A stretch of DNA of 53,519 nt from Zygnema cylindricum (Eukaryota; Streptophyta; Zygnematophyceae; Zygnematales; Zygnemataceae): the NCBI GenBank assembly GCA_037447655.1, contig JBBHKE010003186.1, positions 70,677-124,195 on the forward strand. The letters run 5' to 3'. Position numbers and translations under genes: made by a program. The number at the start of each line of letters is the position of its first letter. Within the stretch, counting starts at the first letter, position 1. The notes under the pieces were generated by a model. That model did not search any database. It saw nothing but the letters and a program-made list of their open reading frames with translations, and was not told where the DNA came from. Below are positions 11,041-23,000 of the stretch, piece after piece.

Positions 11041-12015
11041 AATAGTAATAGCAGTTTAAACACAAATTACTCATCATAATTCTGATTGTTTTTGTCAACA
11101 CTATTTTGCACGCCACAATAGTTTTTAACTTCACAGCAATGGAAATTTTTCGACTTCCATTTAGAGGGCACCGGGGGTTTTTACATTTCAGCTAACTATA
11201 GTGTGTAAAATGAAAATAGACGAGTAGGAAAAAAGTATCGATAAAACTCAACAATTACCGCAATATCCATAGATATCTGCAAAACTGTAAGTCTGTTTTT
11301 TGAGACCTTGATACTGAATTTGACTAATTACCACTATGATACCACAGCATGAGTCACTAATAAAACTCCGTACATCATTCAAATAACAATACAAAACACC
11401 CAATTTTCAAGTGCACAAGTATATATATATAGCAAAATAACAAAAACTAAATAAATGCATGTCATCATCCAGATTGAGCTGACATAGGAATCAGACACGG
11501 GCCATGGAAATTCTTTTATTTCCTTCTTTTCTTCTGTTCACCTACAGATGATTATGCTCACTTTCCTTTTCACTGTATGTGCTGCTTTAAAGAAAACATG
11601 CTTTCAACACATTTGTGTTTTCAAGCAATATCATTGACTTCTTGGGCAAAAAACCTAAGCGATAAACATTCTGTTTGGGAGACTCTAAAAAAAATAGATC
11701 AGTGCTTTCAGTTTCAATTTTGGATAAGCCTAAAATTTTTGTTTCCTCAAGTACAGTCCAGCGCAAACTTGGCACAAAGACGACAAAAAACTTGAGATGG
11801 GAACAGAAAAAGAAACGGAACAAAAACGGAAAGAGAAACGGGAACAAAACCGAAAGGGGAAACATAAGCGGGAAACAAAATCTGACACAAAAGCCGAGCC
11901 GGAGCTTTTTCGTTTTACTCCGACGTAACTACTTCTAGCATACATACTTTTGTTCAAATAAACAACACACAATAATTAAATTAAAATTATACTTTTTCTT
12001 GCTGAAAAGTAAAAC
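11041..12015. other. intergenic, no gene recognised
   Basis: AT-rich sequence with an imperfect GGAACAAAAACGGAAAGAG-type repeat at 11795-11875. No splice-bounded exon or domain was seen. Its right end is the 3' flank of the minus-strand plastid-protein gene that stops at 12016. Confidence 0.4.
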
Positions 12016-13820
12016 CTAGTAGTTGGGTGTCTTAATGTAACCGGCCGCGAAAGCAATTCCGAGGATGATAAAGGGAGTTAAGATTCCGAGAATTGCCACA
12101 TAGGGAAGCAATGTTTGCATTGGATTTTTCCCCTCTTTCTCTGCTGCTGTTTGCCAATACCTGCCAGAAAATGAAGGACCACAACACCATAAATGAGTCC
12201 GGAAAAAAAATAAAGAAGAAGACAAGACATTTTTCATTTTACGTTTTTCATTTTTCTTTTAGGACAATACACATATAAGTCAGAATTACTAAAAATTAAT
12301 GAGATCAGTCCTTAGAATGGAAGCTTGATTTTGTTTCTCATCAAGACTTAGTGGGTTGAATGGTGATATCACTGTTCATCGGATAAGTCCCCCATAAAAG
12401 AGAAGACGATTAGCACAAAATTAAAGTTCTTACAGTAGAACCTATAAGTCATATAGTACAACATATGAGTAGCAGAGCATATAACCAAAAGTTATTGAAA
12501 TCAATAAGATTGGTCCTTCACTGAAAAGTTCCATATTGTTCCTCATCAAGGCTTAGTGGTTTTGACTGATAATAATTCTGTCCAGAGTATTCAAGTTAAT
12601 TACACCTCAATTTAGTTTTTTAGGCCAAAACTCAAAGTAGATTTATCGATAGTTAGAAAAGAAAAGTAAGTAAAGGAGTAGACAGGAAGTCACTACACCA
12701 CTGAAACCTAAATTATAATAACTGGTATTAATTCCACAAAAACACTAACAATAGGAACAAAGAGGATCGAAAAAAGCTAAACTGCAAACAGTTTAAAATG
12801 TTGAGAAAAAAACTGACAGAAAATGAGGCAATAAATCAGATGTCATTGAATTGTATTCTCTACAGCCAAATTGGCTTAAATCACTTCTTCAGTTAAAAAA
12901 CATGATATTAAAAAACAATTTAACGACATTTAAAAAAGACAATCACTCACTGTTCAGGTTCTTCCTCCCTCTTGATAAATTTATTCTTCTTCTGTCCCTC
13001 GGGCTCACCTGCAAAATGGAAAAAATGAAGAACAACCCCCAAAAATCATTACTTTAAATTCCATTCATGAAGTAATAGCAATTAAAAATAAATAAAAATT
13101 AAAAGTACAGCCTCTTAACTGCATTCTTTACGAGCTCACCAAAAGACGTCAACAAAAGTAACAGTTTTATACAGTAAAAATTCTTGAGCTTGAGAACGTG
13201 AAAAACCATGAAATAAGAGGAAGTTGCATCGTTAATGAACTTGAGATATAAGAAAAACTAATATTTCACCAAAATATCCGTGACATTCAAAAAGCTGAGG
13301 AAGACAAAAATAACAAAGAAAAAAACTAATGCAAGTTCTCTGTTGTTAAACCCTGACACACGAGGGAGGCATTACCTTAATTTTGACCAAGAATCATATA
13401 TAAGTACAGTTAAAAACTTGATACTAGTGTCAAACATAAATTTGCAAATTACACATCCACGTGACGGAAATGACATAAAGAGTAAGAAAAAAAAACAAAC
13501 GGAACACAATTAAGATAAAAGTCTATAAGTCAAAAAGGCCAATAAGACAAACGTTCATTAATCCTCTAAATTAAGTCTTAATTAGGTCTAATTAGATGAG
13601 ATGTTCTCAGTCTCCCTTTCTCACCTTCTCCAAGAACTGCAAAAGTAGCTGTTCTCGTTCTCCTCTGAATTTTTTGGCTTCCAAAGGATCGAATTGCAAA
13701 TTTCGAAATCATGCTTGACTTCAAGTTCTGAGTGCTCACTTCTGATTGGCCGACTTGCAAAGGACCGCAAAAAGCTTTTGTGCCACAGGCCGCCACGGAG
13801 GCAGTCAAAGAAGAAGACAT
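12016..13820 (-). CDS. small single-span, probably plastid-targeted membrane protein, three exons
   Basis: Exons on the minus strand are 13820-13625, 13008-12951 and 12160-12016. All are GT-AG, with phases 1 and 2 that join in frame, giving 132 residues. Residues 1-62 look like a chloroplast transit peptide: MSSSLTASVAA start, many Ser/Thr and Arg/Lys, few acidic residues, and a TRTATFAV segment before a likely processing site. A charged linker (KKNKFIKREEEPEQ) precedes a conserved-looking segment with YWQTAAEKEGKNPM, then a hydrophobic span of about 22 residues (LLPYVAILGILTPFIILGIA) and a short polar tail GYIKTPNY. The likely location is the thylakoid or inner envelope, with one helix. I believe similar short proteins exist in plants but cannot name the family, so function is left open. 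The nearest upstream ATG-like codon is GTG, so the ATG at 13820 is chosen. Confidence 0.75.
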
Positions 13821-14527
13821 AATCACTATTTCGAAAAAAGGTCAACAATTGTCAATTATATGCCGGTTAAATGACGATTTTTTACTGGTTAATTGTCGGT
13901 TAAATGTTGGTAAAATGACCAATAAATGTCGACAAAGAAGAGTCGACGGTACAGATATATAGCTGCAAAAAATATCGATAAATGTCAACAAATATCAACT
14001 AGAATAACGTGAAAAGAATGAAGGAAGCGAAATAGTGGCGATGTTTAAACTGTCCCCCCAAACGGATATGAAAGACCGGTTAGAAGTTTAGAAACTGAAT
14101 CAAATTTGAGATAATGAGTTCTGAATAAGATTTGGTTGAGTTTACATGCAGTTGATCCAAATATGAATTACCTTCTGTTAAATAATACTCACTTAAAAAG
14201 ACAAAGGCTACAATAACTGACTAGATATACAAACTGGCAAGACAAACTAAATAGATAAACTGGACAAGACTAATGACTAACTAGGATAGGTAACTGATTG
14301 ACATGATTGAAGTGAATGAGAAACCGCGCCATTTCGTTTCCACCGTAAGAGAAAAAAAGGAGAAATAGGCTTCTCCAAAAATATTATTTAAAGAAAAGAA
14401 AACAATCGGAGAGACAGTGTATGGAGAGAGAGGAGATAAGAATTCCATGGCTTCCTCAGTTGCTTACGTCATCAGCACACATAGTAAGAGAATACAAACA
14501 ACTTAGCGATCTGAATTTCACCGATGA

Positions 14528-14578
14528 CAGGGAGAGGGAGAGGGAGAGGGAGAGAGAAAGGGATAGGGAGAGGGAGAA
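14528..14578. repeat. (GGGAGA)n microsatellite
   Basis: About 50 bases of GGGAGA hexamers on the plus strand, in the divergent promoter region between the plastid-protein gene and LCMT1. Confidence 0.9.
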
Positions 14579-15317
14579 TTAGGGTTTAGGCTTAAGCTTA
14601 CAGGAGAGAGTTGCTCAATTTCCAAGGACCGAAAGCTTCGACAACAAATGCAGAAGTAGAAAAATGAGAGCGTGACGTAAATTTTCCAACTTTATACTTC
14701 ATACTACAATTTCTGGTGTACTTTAGTCGGAGCGCGTCGCGACGCGACGCGTCGTTCCGCATATTGTAAAGGCTGCGACGTGGCAGGTTGCACGACCTTG
14801 AGAACGGGCTCCCACTCCCAGGGCCAGCGTTGCACAAGCCGAAATTTCATACGAATAAACACGTTAAATAGAGTAGATAACATATATATCGCGTCGATTT
14901 ATTTGAAGCATTCAATATATCAGAATATGCAGTATGTACTGCTGCAATTAGGATTTCTGAATAAGCGGACCAAAAGGGTCCACGTAGAGTCCAAGATTGA
15001 GTCAATCAATTCAGTAACGTTTTTAGTTTATTTACCTTACATCCAGTAAGGGTGCGTCTCTATGTACTTCAAACTTAGAGATTTTTTTTTGTCTTTTAGG
15101 GCAGATCCGGCGGACCCGGATTTCGGGTGTCCCTATGTGTACCAAACGAAATTGTCACTTAGGGCGTGACGATTGTATACGTCGACAATGCCCGTGACGG
15201 CGACCAGCTGAGAATCTATATGAGGAACGTGGCATTTTCTTAGTCCAGTCGACAATTCTAATGGATTTCTTACGACAATCCGTACAATTTACAAAATCTA
15301 CTCTTCGACCGAGTGCA

Positions 15318-15382
15318 CGGTATATAGTACGCTACAGTACAGTACTGTACTGTATGTACGAAACTGTACTGTAGTACAACCG
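15318..15382. repeat. GTACTGTA palindromic cluster
   Basis: Overlapping TACAGTAC, CAGTACTGTACTG and TACTGTAGTAC words make a self-complementary patch, and a further copy (CTGTACTGTACTGTACA) lies at 15475-15491. Similar patches flank the MITE that ends at 36794. They are rich in the TA dinucleotide used as insertion target by the CACCGTG family. Confidence 0.7.
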
Positions 15383-15571
15383 TGTCACAATCAGATCAGA
15401 TACCACGCTTGAAACACGGTCATAAGGGACGCAGCTGGACTCAAAATATATTATACTTAAACCGTCCGACACCTACTGTACTGTACTGTACATTTACATG
15501 TAGCGTATCGTTTGACAAACCAATATTGCACGATGGATGTCGTGCAACTAATTGTCTATCTCGAAACAGTA

Positions 15572-15785
15572 CACCGTGTATCGCTATGCGTTAATATTTT
15601 TTTCACCACTTAAAACATATTTTCTTCGTACACACTTGGCCGATTCTCAGTTTAATACCGCCAATCGGAAGCTGAGAATCTTACCTTTCAATCGCAACCG
15701 TCAGATCCACAATCCGACATGTGTGTACGGAAAAATATGTTTTAAGTGGCAAAAAAAACATTAACGCTAATAGCGAATCACGGTG
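15572..15785 (-). mobile_element. intact 214-bp MITE, CACCGTGAATCGC family
   Basis: Ends are CACCGTGTATCGCTAT and ATAGCGAATCACGGTG, each flanked by TA (15570-15571 and 15786-15787), as expected for Tc1/mariner-type insertion. A second copy of the same length lies in the opposite orientation at 37461-37674. Shared interior words include CGTACACACATGTC, GATTGTGGATCT, TCTCAGCTTCCGAT and ATCGG-CAAGTGTGTAC. It is non-coding, so it was mobilised by a transposase encoded elsewhere. Confidence 0.9.
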
Positions 15786-15904
15786 TACAATACAAATAAT
15801 TGTCACGCTATTTCGTAGGCTTTGTAGCCCATGTAGCGTAACGCTTGTTGGCCATGTAGCCTATGAGTCCTCAGTTAAGCTTACTCACCCTCAGCAGGAG
15901 TCCC

Positions 15905-16235
15905 TCCCTAGAGTCAAACCCTAATTCGATAATGTCTGTACTTTACCCTAAGCTTTCAATTCTAACTTCAACTCTGTCGTAAAGCTTGAGCTGATCTTCC
16001 ATCTAACAAACAACTCTGAACGCAATCTAAATTCTAACCTAGGCTCTGATTTTCAGTATATCTTTATTGTCCTTTTAGTCGTCAGTCAGCAGTGATTCCT
16101 ATAAGCCTTAACCCTAATTTTTTAACCCTAATCAGATCCCTGTCATTCCATCGGCCTTCCATTTTCTTATACCTAGTGCCTTAATGTTAATCACCCTAAC
16201 TATTACCCTTAACCCTGTGACCTTTACCCTAATCA
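15905..16235. repeat. dispersed telomere-like CCCTAA words
   Basis: Words such as AAACCCTAA, TAACCCTAA, TTTAACCCTAA, TCACCCTAA and TTACCCTAA occur at least six times in 330 bases. They resemble the plant telomere unit CCCTAAA, but they are interspersed and not in register. This could be a much decayed interstitial telomeric repeat or chance in a pyrimidine-rich promoter. Confidence 0.4.
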
Positions 16236-16357
16236 GCCATTCCAGCTAATCACATTAACAATGGTTAAAAATTCGATTCCAGTGACAATGAGGCGTAAGG
16301 TGGCAGTGCAGATGGCAGTGTGCAAGCCACTAACCTCTACTGTCAGCAAACTGTATA

Positions 16358-16760
16358 AATCTCTCCCTTTCCCTCTCCCCTCCCTCCCCTCCCCCTCCTC
16401 CTCCTCCCCTCCCTCCTGTCACTCTCCCTCTCCTCTCCCTCCACCTCGGCTCTTTCTTCTTTGCAATTTTCTTGCCCTACCCTTTTCTCTCCCTCTCTCT
16501 TGTATTGTCTCTCTTATGCTTTCTCCCCCCCCCTTTTCTCCCCCTTTCTTCCCTCCACTCCGTCACTTTTTTGTTTTCCTCTCTCTCTCCTTCTTCTTTT
16601 CTCACAACAAAAATGGGTGTGCACTCTCTTCAATGTTATGTTATCAGTTCCGCAAGGGCTATATGTGTACATTCTTACTAATACATCTCTCTCTCTCCCC
16701 GTCCCCTCCCCTCCCCTCTCTCTCATCTCTCTCTCTCTCTCCCTCCCCCTTTTTTTTTAC
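16358..16760. repeat. pyrimidine tract (TCTCCC)n with interruption
   Basis: Two long CT-rich blocks (16358-16600 and 16683-16753) are separated by about 80 mixed bases. They translate as Ser/Pro/Leu runs in all three frames, which is why long frames appear here. The tract lies upstream of the first resolved LCMT1 exon, probably in its first intron or 5' region. Confidence 0.85.
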
Positions 16761-17008
16761 TCGTTGCAGCTAAAAACCTTTAAAAAACTACAGATGAACT
16801 TAGATTCATTCACACTACTGCTCATATTTCTAAACTTTTAATTTGTAGCTTTCTTCTATCCCAGCTTCATCATTTGAGTGGCTGAAAACTCTAAAAGTGC
16901 AACCTTCAAACTATTTGATGGATGAAAACTCTACAATTGCAACTCTCAAACTACACATATTAAAATTTCAAGCTGTAACTCCATCCATGCTCTTCCTTCT
17001 CCTCACAG

Positions 17009-20000
17009 GTCATGTGCCCTAAAAGGATATTTCCATGATGACTTTGTCCGTTTTTTCGTCCGTCGTCCATCTCGACGAGCACCTGTCATTAATCGTGGTA
17101 ATGTACACCTTTTACCGCTATGAGTGTAAAAGCGGTATAATGATGAAACTATAAATTAGTGTTAAAACAATATTAGAATGAACTAACAATCAGTGCGGAA
17201 ACGTTATTAGTATTGACTTATGATTAGTCTTAAAGCAGTGTTAGTGTTAATCAATAATTAGTGTTAAAGTGGTATTATTACCAACTGCACTAATACATGT
17301 TTTGATGTGGCTCATTGTGAGCCACTCGCTTAAACAGTCTTATTTTATGATTTTGGGTAAATAAACCGTTGACCACATTGAAGTTATTAACTCTGATAGC
17401 GATGGAATGTCTAGTAGTGAATAGCAGAAATTTGGTCGCGGTTTTTCTTTATCGAAAAAATAACACTGTTTATTGAAGTGGACTACACTCCCGCAACATT
17501 CCAACCGAACATAGTTTTTTGATGTTAATTAGTTTCTTTATATTAGTACCATTGGGCAGTGTACAGATGGTTACAAGGTTTTTTCACTGATGCAGTTTGG
17601 TTTATGAATGAAGGTTAGTCCTGCTTTTTGATTGTCTTTTAAAAATTGTGTTGTGGACGCTCTGTATTTGTTTAATCACAACTATATTTCTTTAACTGTA
17701 ACTGATCTCCTTGACCACAATTCTATTTCCTTAACCACAACCTTATATTCTTAACCGCAACTATTTTTTCTTAACCATGACTGGGTTTTCTTAGCCATAG
17801 CTCTCTGTTTTTTGTCCTTCCATTCTTCTCAGGATACTATGCCAGATGGGCGGCAGTGAGGCTCCTCCTGGATCGCTTTGTGGCGATGACAGGGGAACCT
17901 AGGCAACTTCTCTCACTGGGAGCTGGATATGATACTTTGTTCTTTCAGAGACAGGTGGTGTTGGATCGGCTATCATTTCTATACTGAGATGAATATTGAT
18001 CAATGAACATTGTGCATTGAGCGGTTGACCGATTGGACATATTGTATAACATTGGGAAACATTTGAATATTAAACATTGAGCATCAAACGTTGAAAGTTA
18101 GCATGGGACATTGGACATTGGACATTGGACATTGAGCGTAAACATGGGACATTGGCCACAGGACATTGGGCATTGGACAATGAATATGGAACATTGAACA
18201 CTGAAAAGGGAAAAGGGAAAAGTGAAAAGTGAAAATTGAACATTGAACATTGAGCATTTAGCGCTGAACATCAAAGAAATTTAGCATGGAACCTTCAAAT
18301 GTGATGTTAAGGGGAGGTTTCCCTTTGTTTAAGATACCTCCATTGGACTTTGAAATTTGACCATAATGGTTATGGTTGGAGTCAAACATTGGTCCACTGG
18401 ACATAAATGTTCTACATCGATTTAGTGTAGTTTGAATATTGAACATGGATTATGAAATATTTTTTTAATGCTGAACAATACATTCATACAAAATATTTTA
18501 TTTCAATTGAACATTGTTATTGAACATTGGATATCAATACTTGGGCTTGGCAATCGATTCTTTACGCTTCAATATCGAATATGAAAACATGATACTGAAA
18601 GGTTTATCTTGATTGTTGACCTCCAAACTTTTGTCGTGAGTTTCATTTGAAGCAAGTAAAAAAACTGCTTCGGGAACTTCTTATATAATGAATATCATGA
18701 TTTTTGTATTGTGTTCTAGTGATTGAGAAAGAAAAACTATTGTTTTCCATTTGTGTAGGCGGAAGGCCGGCTGGGTGAACGTTTTTTCGAGGTCGACTTT
18801 CCTGAGGTATGTCTACTTTTCTTTAAAAATGGAAAAGAATATGTATTCGGAAGTTTTGAAGCGCTCTTACTATTTGTATATAACATTTCTTACTGTCAGA
18901 GAATTAATTGTCTATGCGGTATTTTTACATTTCCTGAATGGATTTTTGGGCTGGCTTTTGTCTCTGTTCCATTTGTTTTTAGTGGTTTAATCACAGCTGA
19001 CCTAGACAGACTACCTATAAATAGTGGGAACTTTTATTGTCACAATGCAATTATAATCATCAAACATTTCAGACCACCGTTCAGTGCCATTAGAACTAGT
19101 AATACCACAGTGCCCATCGCTTAATAGCACTAATTCGGTGACTTTTTTTGGCCAAAAATCAAAACATCGTGTTGATGACACAAATTAGAGTGGGACCAAA
19201 ATTTGCCATGTCACTCTCCCTTAATTAGTATTATTTATACTAATTTTGTTTTAATGCTAATAATTCCTTTACACTTAATAGCGATGGTGAGTGTAGTTCT
19301 AGTTATTCTACTCTAATATGGATGAACAGTGCAGGAACAGGAAAGCTATAAGGAATGGGTTTCATGTATCCCTTGTGAGCCTTTCTTGAAGTATCTTCAT
19401 GTTATTTGGTTTTCTTTTTAATTGAGAAAATGTGCAATAGAATATCATGAGACACAGATGTCATAAAGACATTTGCAAATCAAATTATCATTGAGGAAAA
19501 AACAGTTATTATGAATGACGATATTTGTGGGGTGCAAAAAAAATGGTACCGAATTAATGTTATTAATGTCATTAAGCATTCTTAATGCCATTAACCGAAT
19601 TTAATGTTGTCAACCGAATTTAATGTTATCAACCGAATTTAATGTTATTAACCGAATTTAATGTTGTTAAGCGATTCACGGTGTACTTTTGCAAGGTAAC
19701 ACGTCGTAAAGCTGCGATGATTGCCGCCCATCCAGAAATGAAGGACGCTTTGGGTCCCTCGGCTAAAATTATAACAGGTGCGATTTGTTGAAAAATAAAG
19801 AAATGAGTTAAATTGTTAATTTTTATCTAAAATTTGTACTGGAGGTTTCTCTCGACGAACTGACCATATGGAAAGGAAAACAGTATTCTGTTTTTATTCA
19901 ATATTGTTTACGCTGACATGGACAATTGCAATCTGCTCAATTTGGGGTTTTTGTTCATTCTTAGTCCATACTAAATACTGTCATGGATATGAAAAACTTG

Positions 20001-23000
20001 TCCTTTAAATTAGTAGTATTTACGATGCAATTTTGTAAGCAAGTTTACAGAAAAATTGACATAACCCTCGGTTTTTTTCGCAGAACAGGGAAAAGTGGAG
20101 AGTGATAATTACCACTTGTTACCGGCTGATCTCAGAGATTTGACAAATCTTGACATCACGCTGATGTCAGCAGGACTGGATTCAAAGTGCGGCTTTTTTT
20201 TTTTACCCTTCTGCGAAATATTGCTCAAAAAGTCTCGTTTTTTTTTTGTTTTTTTTGTTTTTTACTGCATTACATTTTGAAAAAAAGTCTTGATTTTTTT
20301 TTTTTTTTTTAGTGCATGATGTTGTTGACAAAATGTCTTGTTTTTCCATAATACTGTTGAGGTAAGTCTACCTTTGGAAAAAACTTACCAATCGTAAGTC
20401 TACCTTTTAATTGTTATACTGTTGAAAAAAAGTTTTTTTTTTTCTCATCGTTAAAAAGTTATCCCCATCCTTTTTTAGTGATAAATACGTTAGGGAGGTT
20501 CCCCCCCCTTTTTTTTTGAGTCTTTCTATTGTTATTCTTGCGGAAAGTGTTCTTATTTACATGAACCACTGTTAAATATACATCTCTTTTTATATGTATT
20601 TGAACTCTCGTTATATTACCTCCCTACGTTGATTCTCGTGGATCGTCTTCTTCTTTTAGAAGAAGATTTTTTTCTTTGTCTCTCAACTTTTTTATGTTTT
20701 TAAACACTCCTTTGATGTCATATTTTATCCCCTCCTTTTTTTTTTTAAAGTATTCCTGCTCAAATTCTCGCCAACTGTGTTCTTTTTTGCCGGGAATCTG
20801 TCAAGATTAAATCTTTCTTTTTGCACTATATATTTTTGTGGAATGTTAGAAGAGCTCTTTTTTTTTTTTGTATTTCAACCTTTTTATTCATTTTAATACT
20901 CTTTTTTTTGTCATATTTTCTCGCCTTTTTTTCTTCTATTTAGTCTTCCTACTCAAAATCTCACCGGATGTGTTCTTATTTGCGGAATATCTTCCTTTTT
21001 GCATATTTTAATTCTAGTTATGTACACTTAGTATACTATAGTTAGTTATACTTTTAAGGTGTTAGTAGAGCTCTTTTTAAACTGTTTTGTATTTTTTTTG
21101 CTGTTTTTAACTGTCGTTGTATTTTCTCTTTGTCTTTTTAGTCTTCCTACGTTTATTCTCGCGGAATGTGTTCTTATTTACATGGATCCCCTAAGAAGTA
21201 GAGCTCTTATTCAATGGGCAGCCCAAAAATTTCCAAATTCGGTATTTCTTGTCTACGAGCAGGTGAGAAAATCTTTTTTTTTCCCGCTCTTTTTTTCCCT
21301 TTTTTTTCTTTGCCCTTCTTTTTGAACCAAAAAACAGTTTTTTTCGAACAATGTTTAGTGAAAATTCCCTTTTTCTCTTGAGACTCAAAACATTTTTTAT
21401 GAACATTGTTATTCAAGACTTTTTGCACATTCACGGATTATTTATGTTTTTTACTGTTTTACGTTTCTTTTACGGATTATGTTAAAACAGTCGCGTCTTT
21501 ATAAATTGGATTTTTATCACTAGGGATTGATAAGAATTTTTCTTGGGGAGAGACCGATTGAGAGGACAATAAAAAAACAGAAAACATTCAAACGTTTTTT
21601 AAGTTCCTGGAAGATTCTTTGAAATTTTATTTTGAAGAGAGAGAATCAATGGAGGACAGGGAATGGAAAGTTTTGGAAGGTTCCTGAAAGCTTCCTGGAA
21701 GCTTCCTTCCTTTTGTGGGGAGAGAGATTCAATTGGAGGACAGGAGAAAAGAAGAAGCTTTTTTTTGTTTCCTGGAAGCTTCCTGGAAGCTTTTTTTGTC
21801 TTTGTGTGGGGGTCGCAGATTCGACCGGACGACGCTTTCGGGCAACAGATGATCCTCAATTTGGAGGTAAAAAATAAAAACCAAAAACAAACTAAAAAAA
21901 AGGGGAAAGCGTTGTGAAAATAACAATGGGTATTAAATCTGTATATGGTGAAGAAGATAACAAATAAGAGCAAAAAGATGTAGGCAAATGGAATGGAGTA
22001 AAACCTAATTTACGGAGAAGTGATTGATTTAGTATGTCATCTGTTAATTCTGTTAATATGTTATTTATTAATTCTATTAATAACTTAAATTTGTTTGGTT
22101 TTTCAATGGATCAAAAACTTAAAATTTGCATCCTTTTCTCGGTTTTTCACCTTGAATTGAACTTGTTTCCCATATTTTTTTTTTAAATTTGCGACATTTT
22201 CCTGACAGCAAGTATCATTTTCTTGATTTACAAGGCCAATTTTCGCTTAAATTCCGTTGGTTTTTTTAAATTTTGGGCATATTTTCACAGGATTCTTGGT
22301 TGTTTGGCCATTTTTTAATGTCTTTTTTTTTGTTAAAGTCTTATTTTCTTCGGTTTTGGGCATTAGAATTTTGTATTTCCTTCGGATCTTAAAAAGTTTT
22401 TTACTTCTTTTTCAAAATTTCTCAAAGATTTAAGGAGATTAGAAAAATGGAATTATAAGACTTGCTTTTGGGAGGTAATCATATGAGAGAAAGGGAATAA
22501 GAGTAGGAGTGAGAGAGGGAGAGGGAGAGAGAATAAAGGCAGCGGGGGAGAGAGAGCAGAGTGGGAGTGGCAGACACAATACATAGAGAGAGGGAGAGGG
22601 AGAGGGAGAGAGTTAATTCCATTCTTTTAATAATGTTTGGCTTGCAGAGCCGAGGCTGTCCATTGTTAGGCATTCACGACACTCCCTCTCTGGAGGCCAA
22701 AACTCAACGTTTCACTGACCTGGGCTATGAGGTGCCGCCCTCTCTCTCTCTCTCTCCCCCTCTTCCTCCCCCTCTCCCTCTCCCTCTCCTCTCTCCCTCT
22801 CCCTCTCCGCCACTCTTCCTCTCCCCCTCTCCCCCTTCCCTCCTTCCCCCCTTACCACCTCTCCCTCTCCCCCGCTTCCCTCTTTGGGATAACATGGTCT
22901 TGGTTTTTAAATTCTATTCATCAATTTACTTTTATTTATTTAATCTGTTTTTTTTTTATTATTTGGAGTTTTCAGAGAGCCCAAGTGTTGGACATGGATT

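Larger units (their letters stand above)
13821..16260. other. intergenic region between the plastid-protein gene and LCMT1
   Basis: This is the 5' flank of two divergent genes. It contains GTCAACAA/GTCGGTTAAATG short repeats at 13845-14000, a GGGAGA tract at 14528-14578, a GC-rich self-complementary patch (GCGTCGCGACGC at about 14730), a GTAC-rich palindromic patch, one intact MITE and telomere-like words. Those of note are listed separately. No exon with a recognisable product was found. Confidence 0.5.

Noticed and set aside
16261-16841. Plus-strand frames of up to 170 codons rich in Ser, Pro and Leu
   Set aside because: Open in all three frames because of the CT repeat; no family resemblance. 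Only the short DGSVQAT reading at 16311-16331 hints at LCMT1, and it lacks a clean donor.
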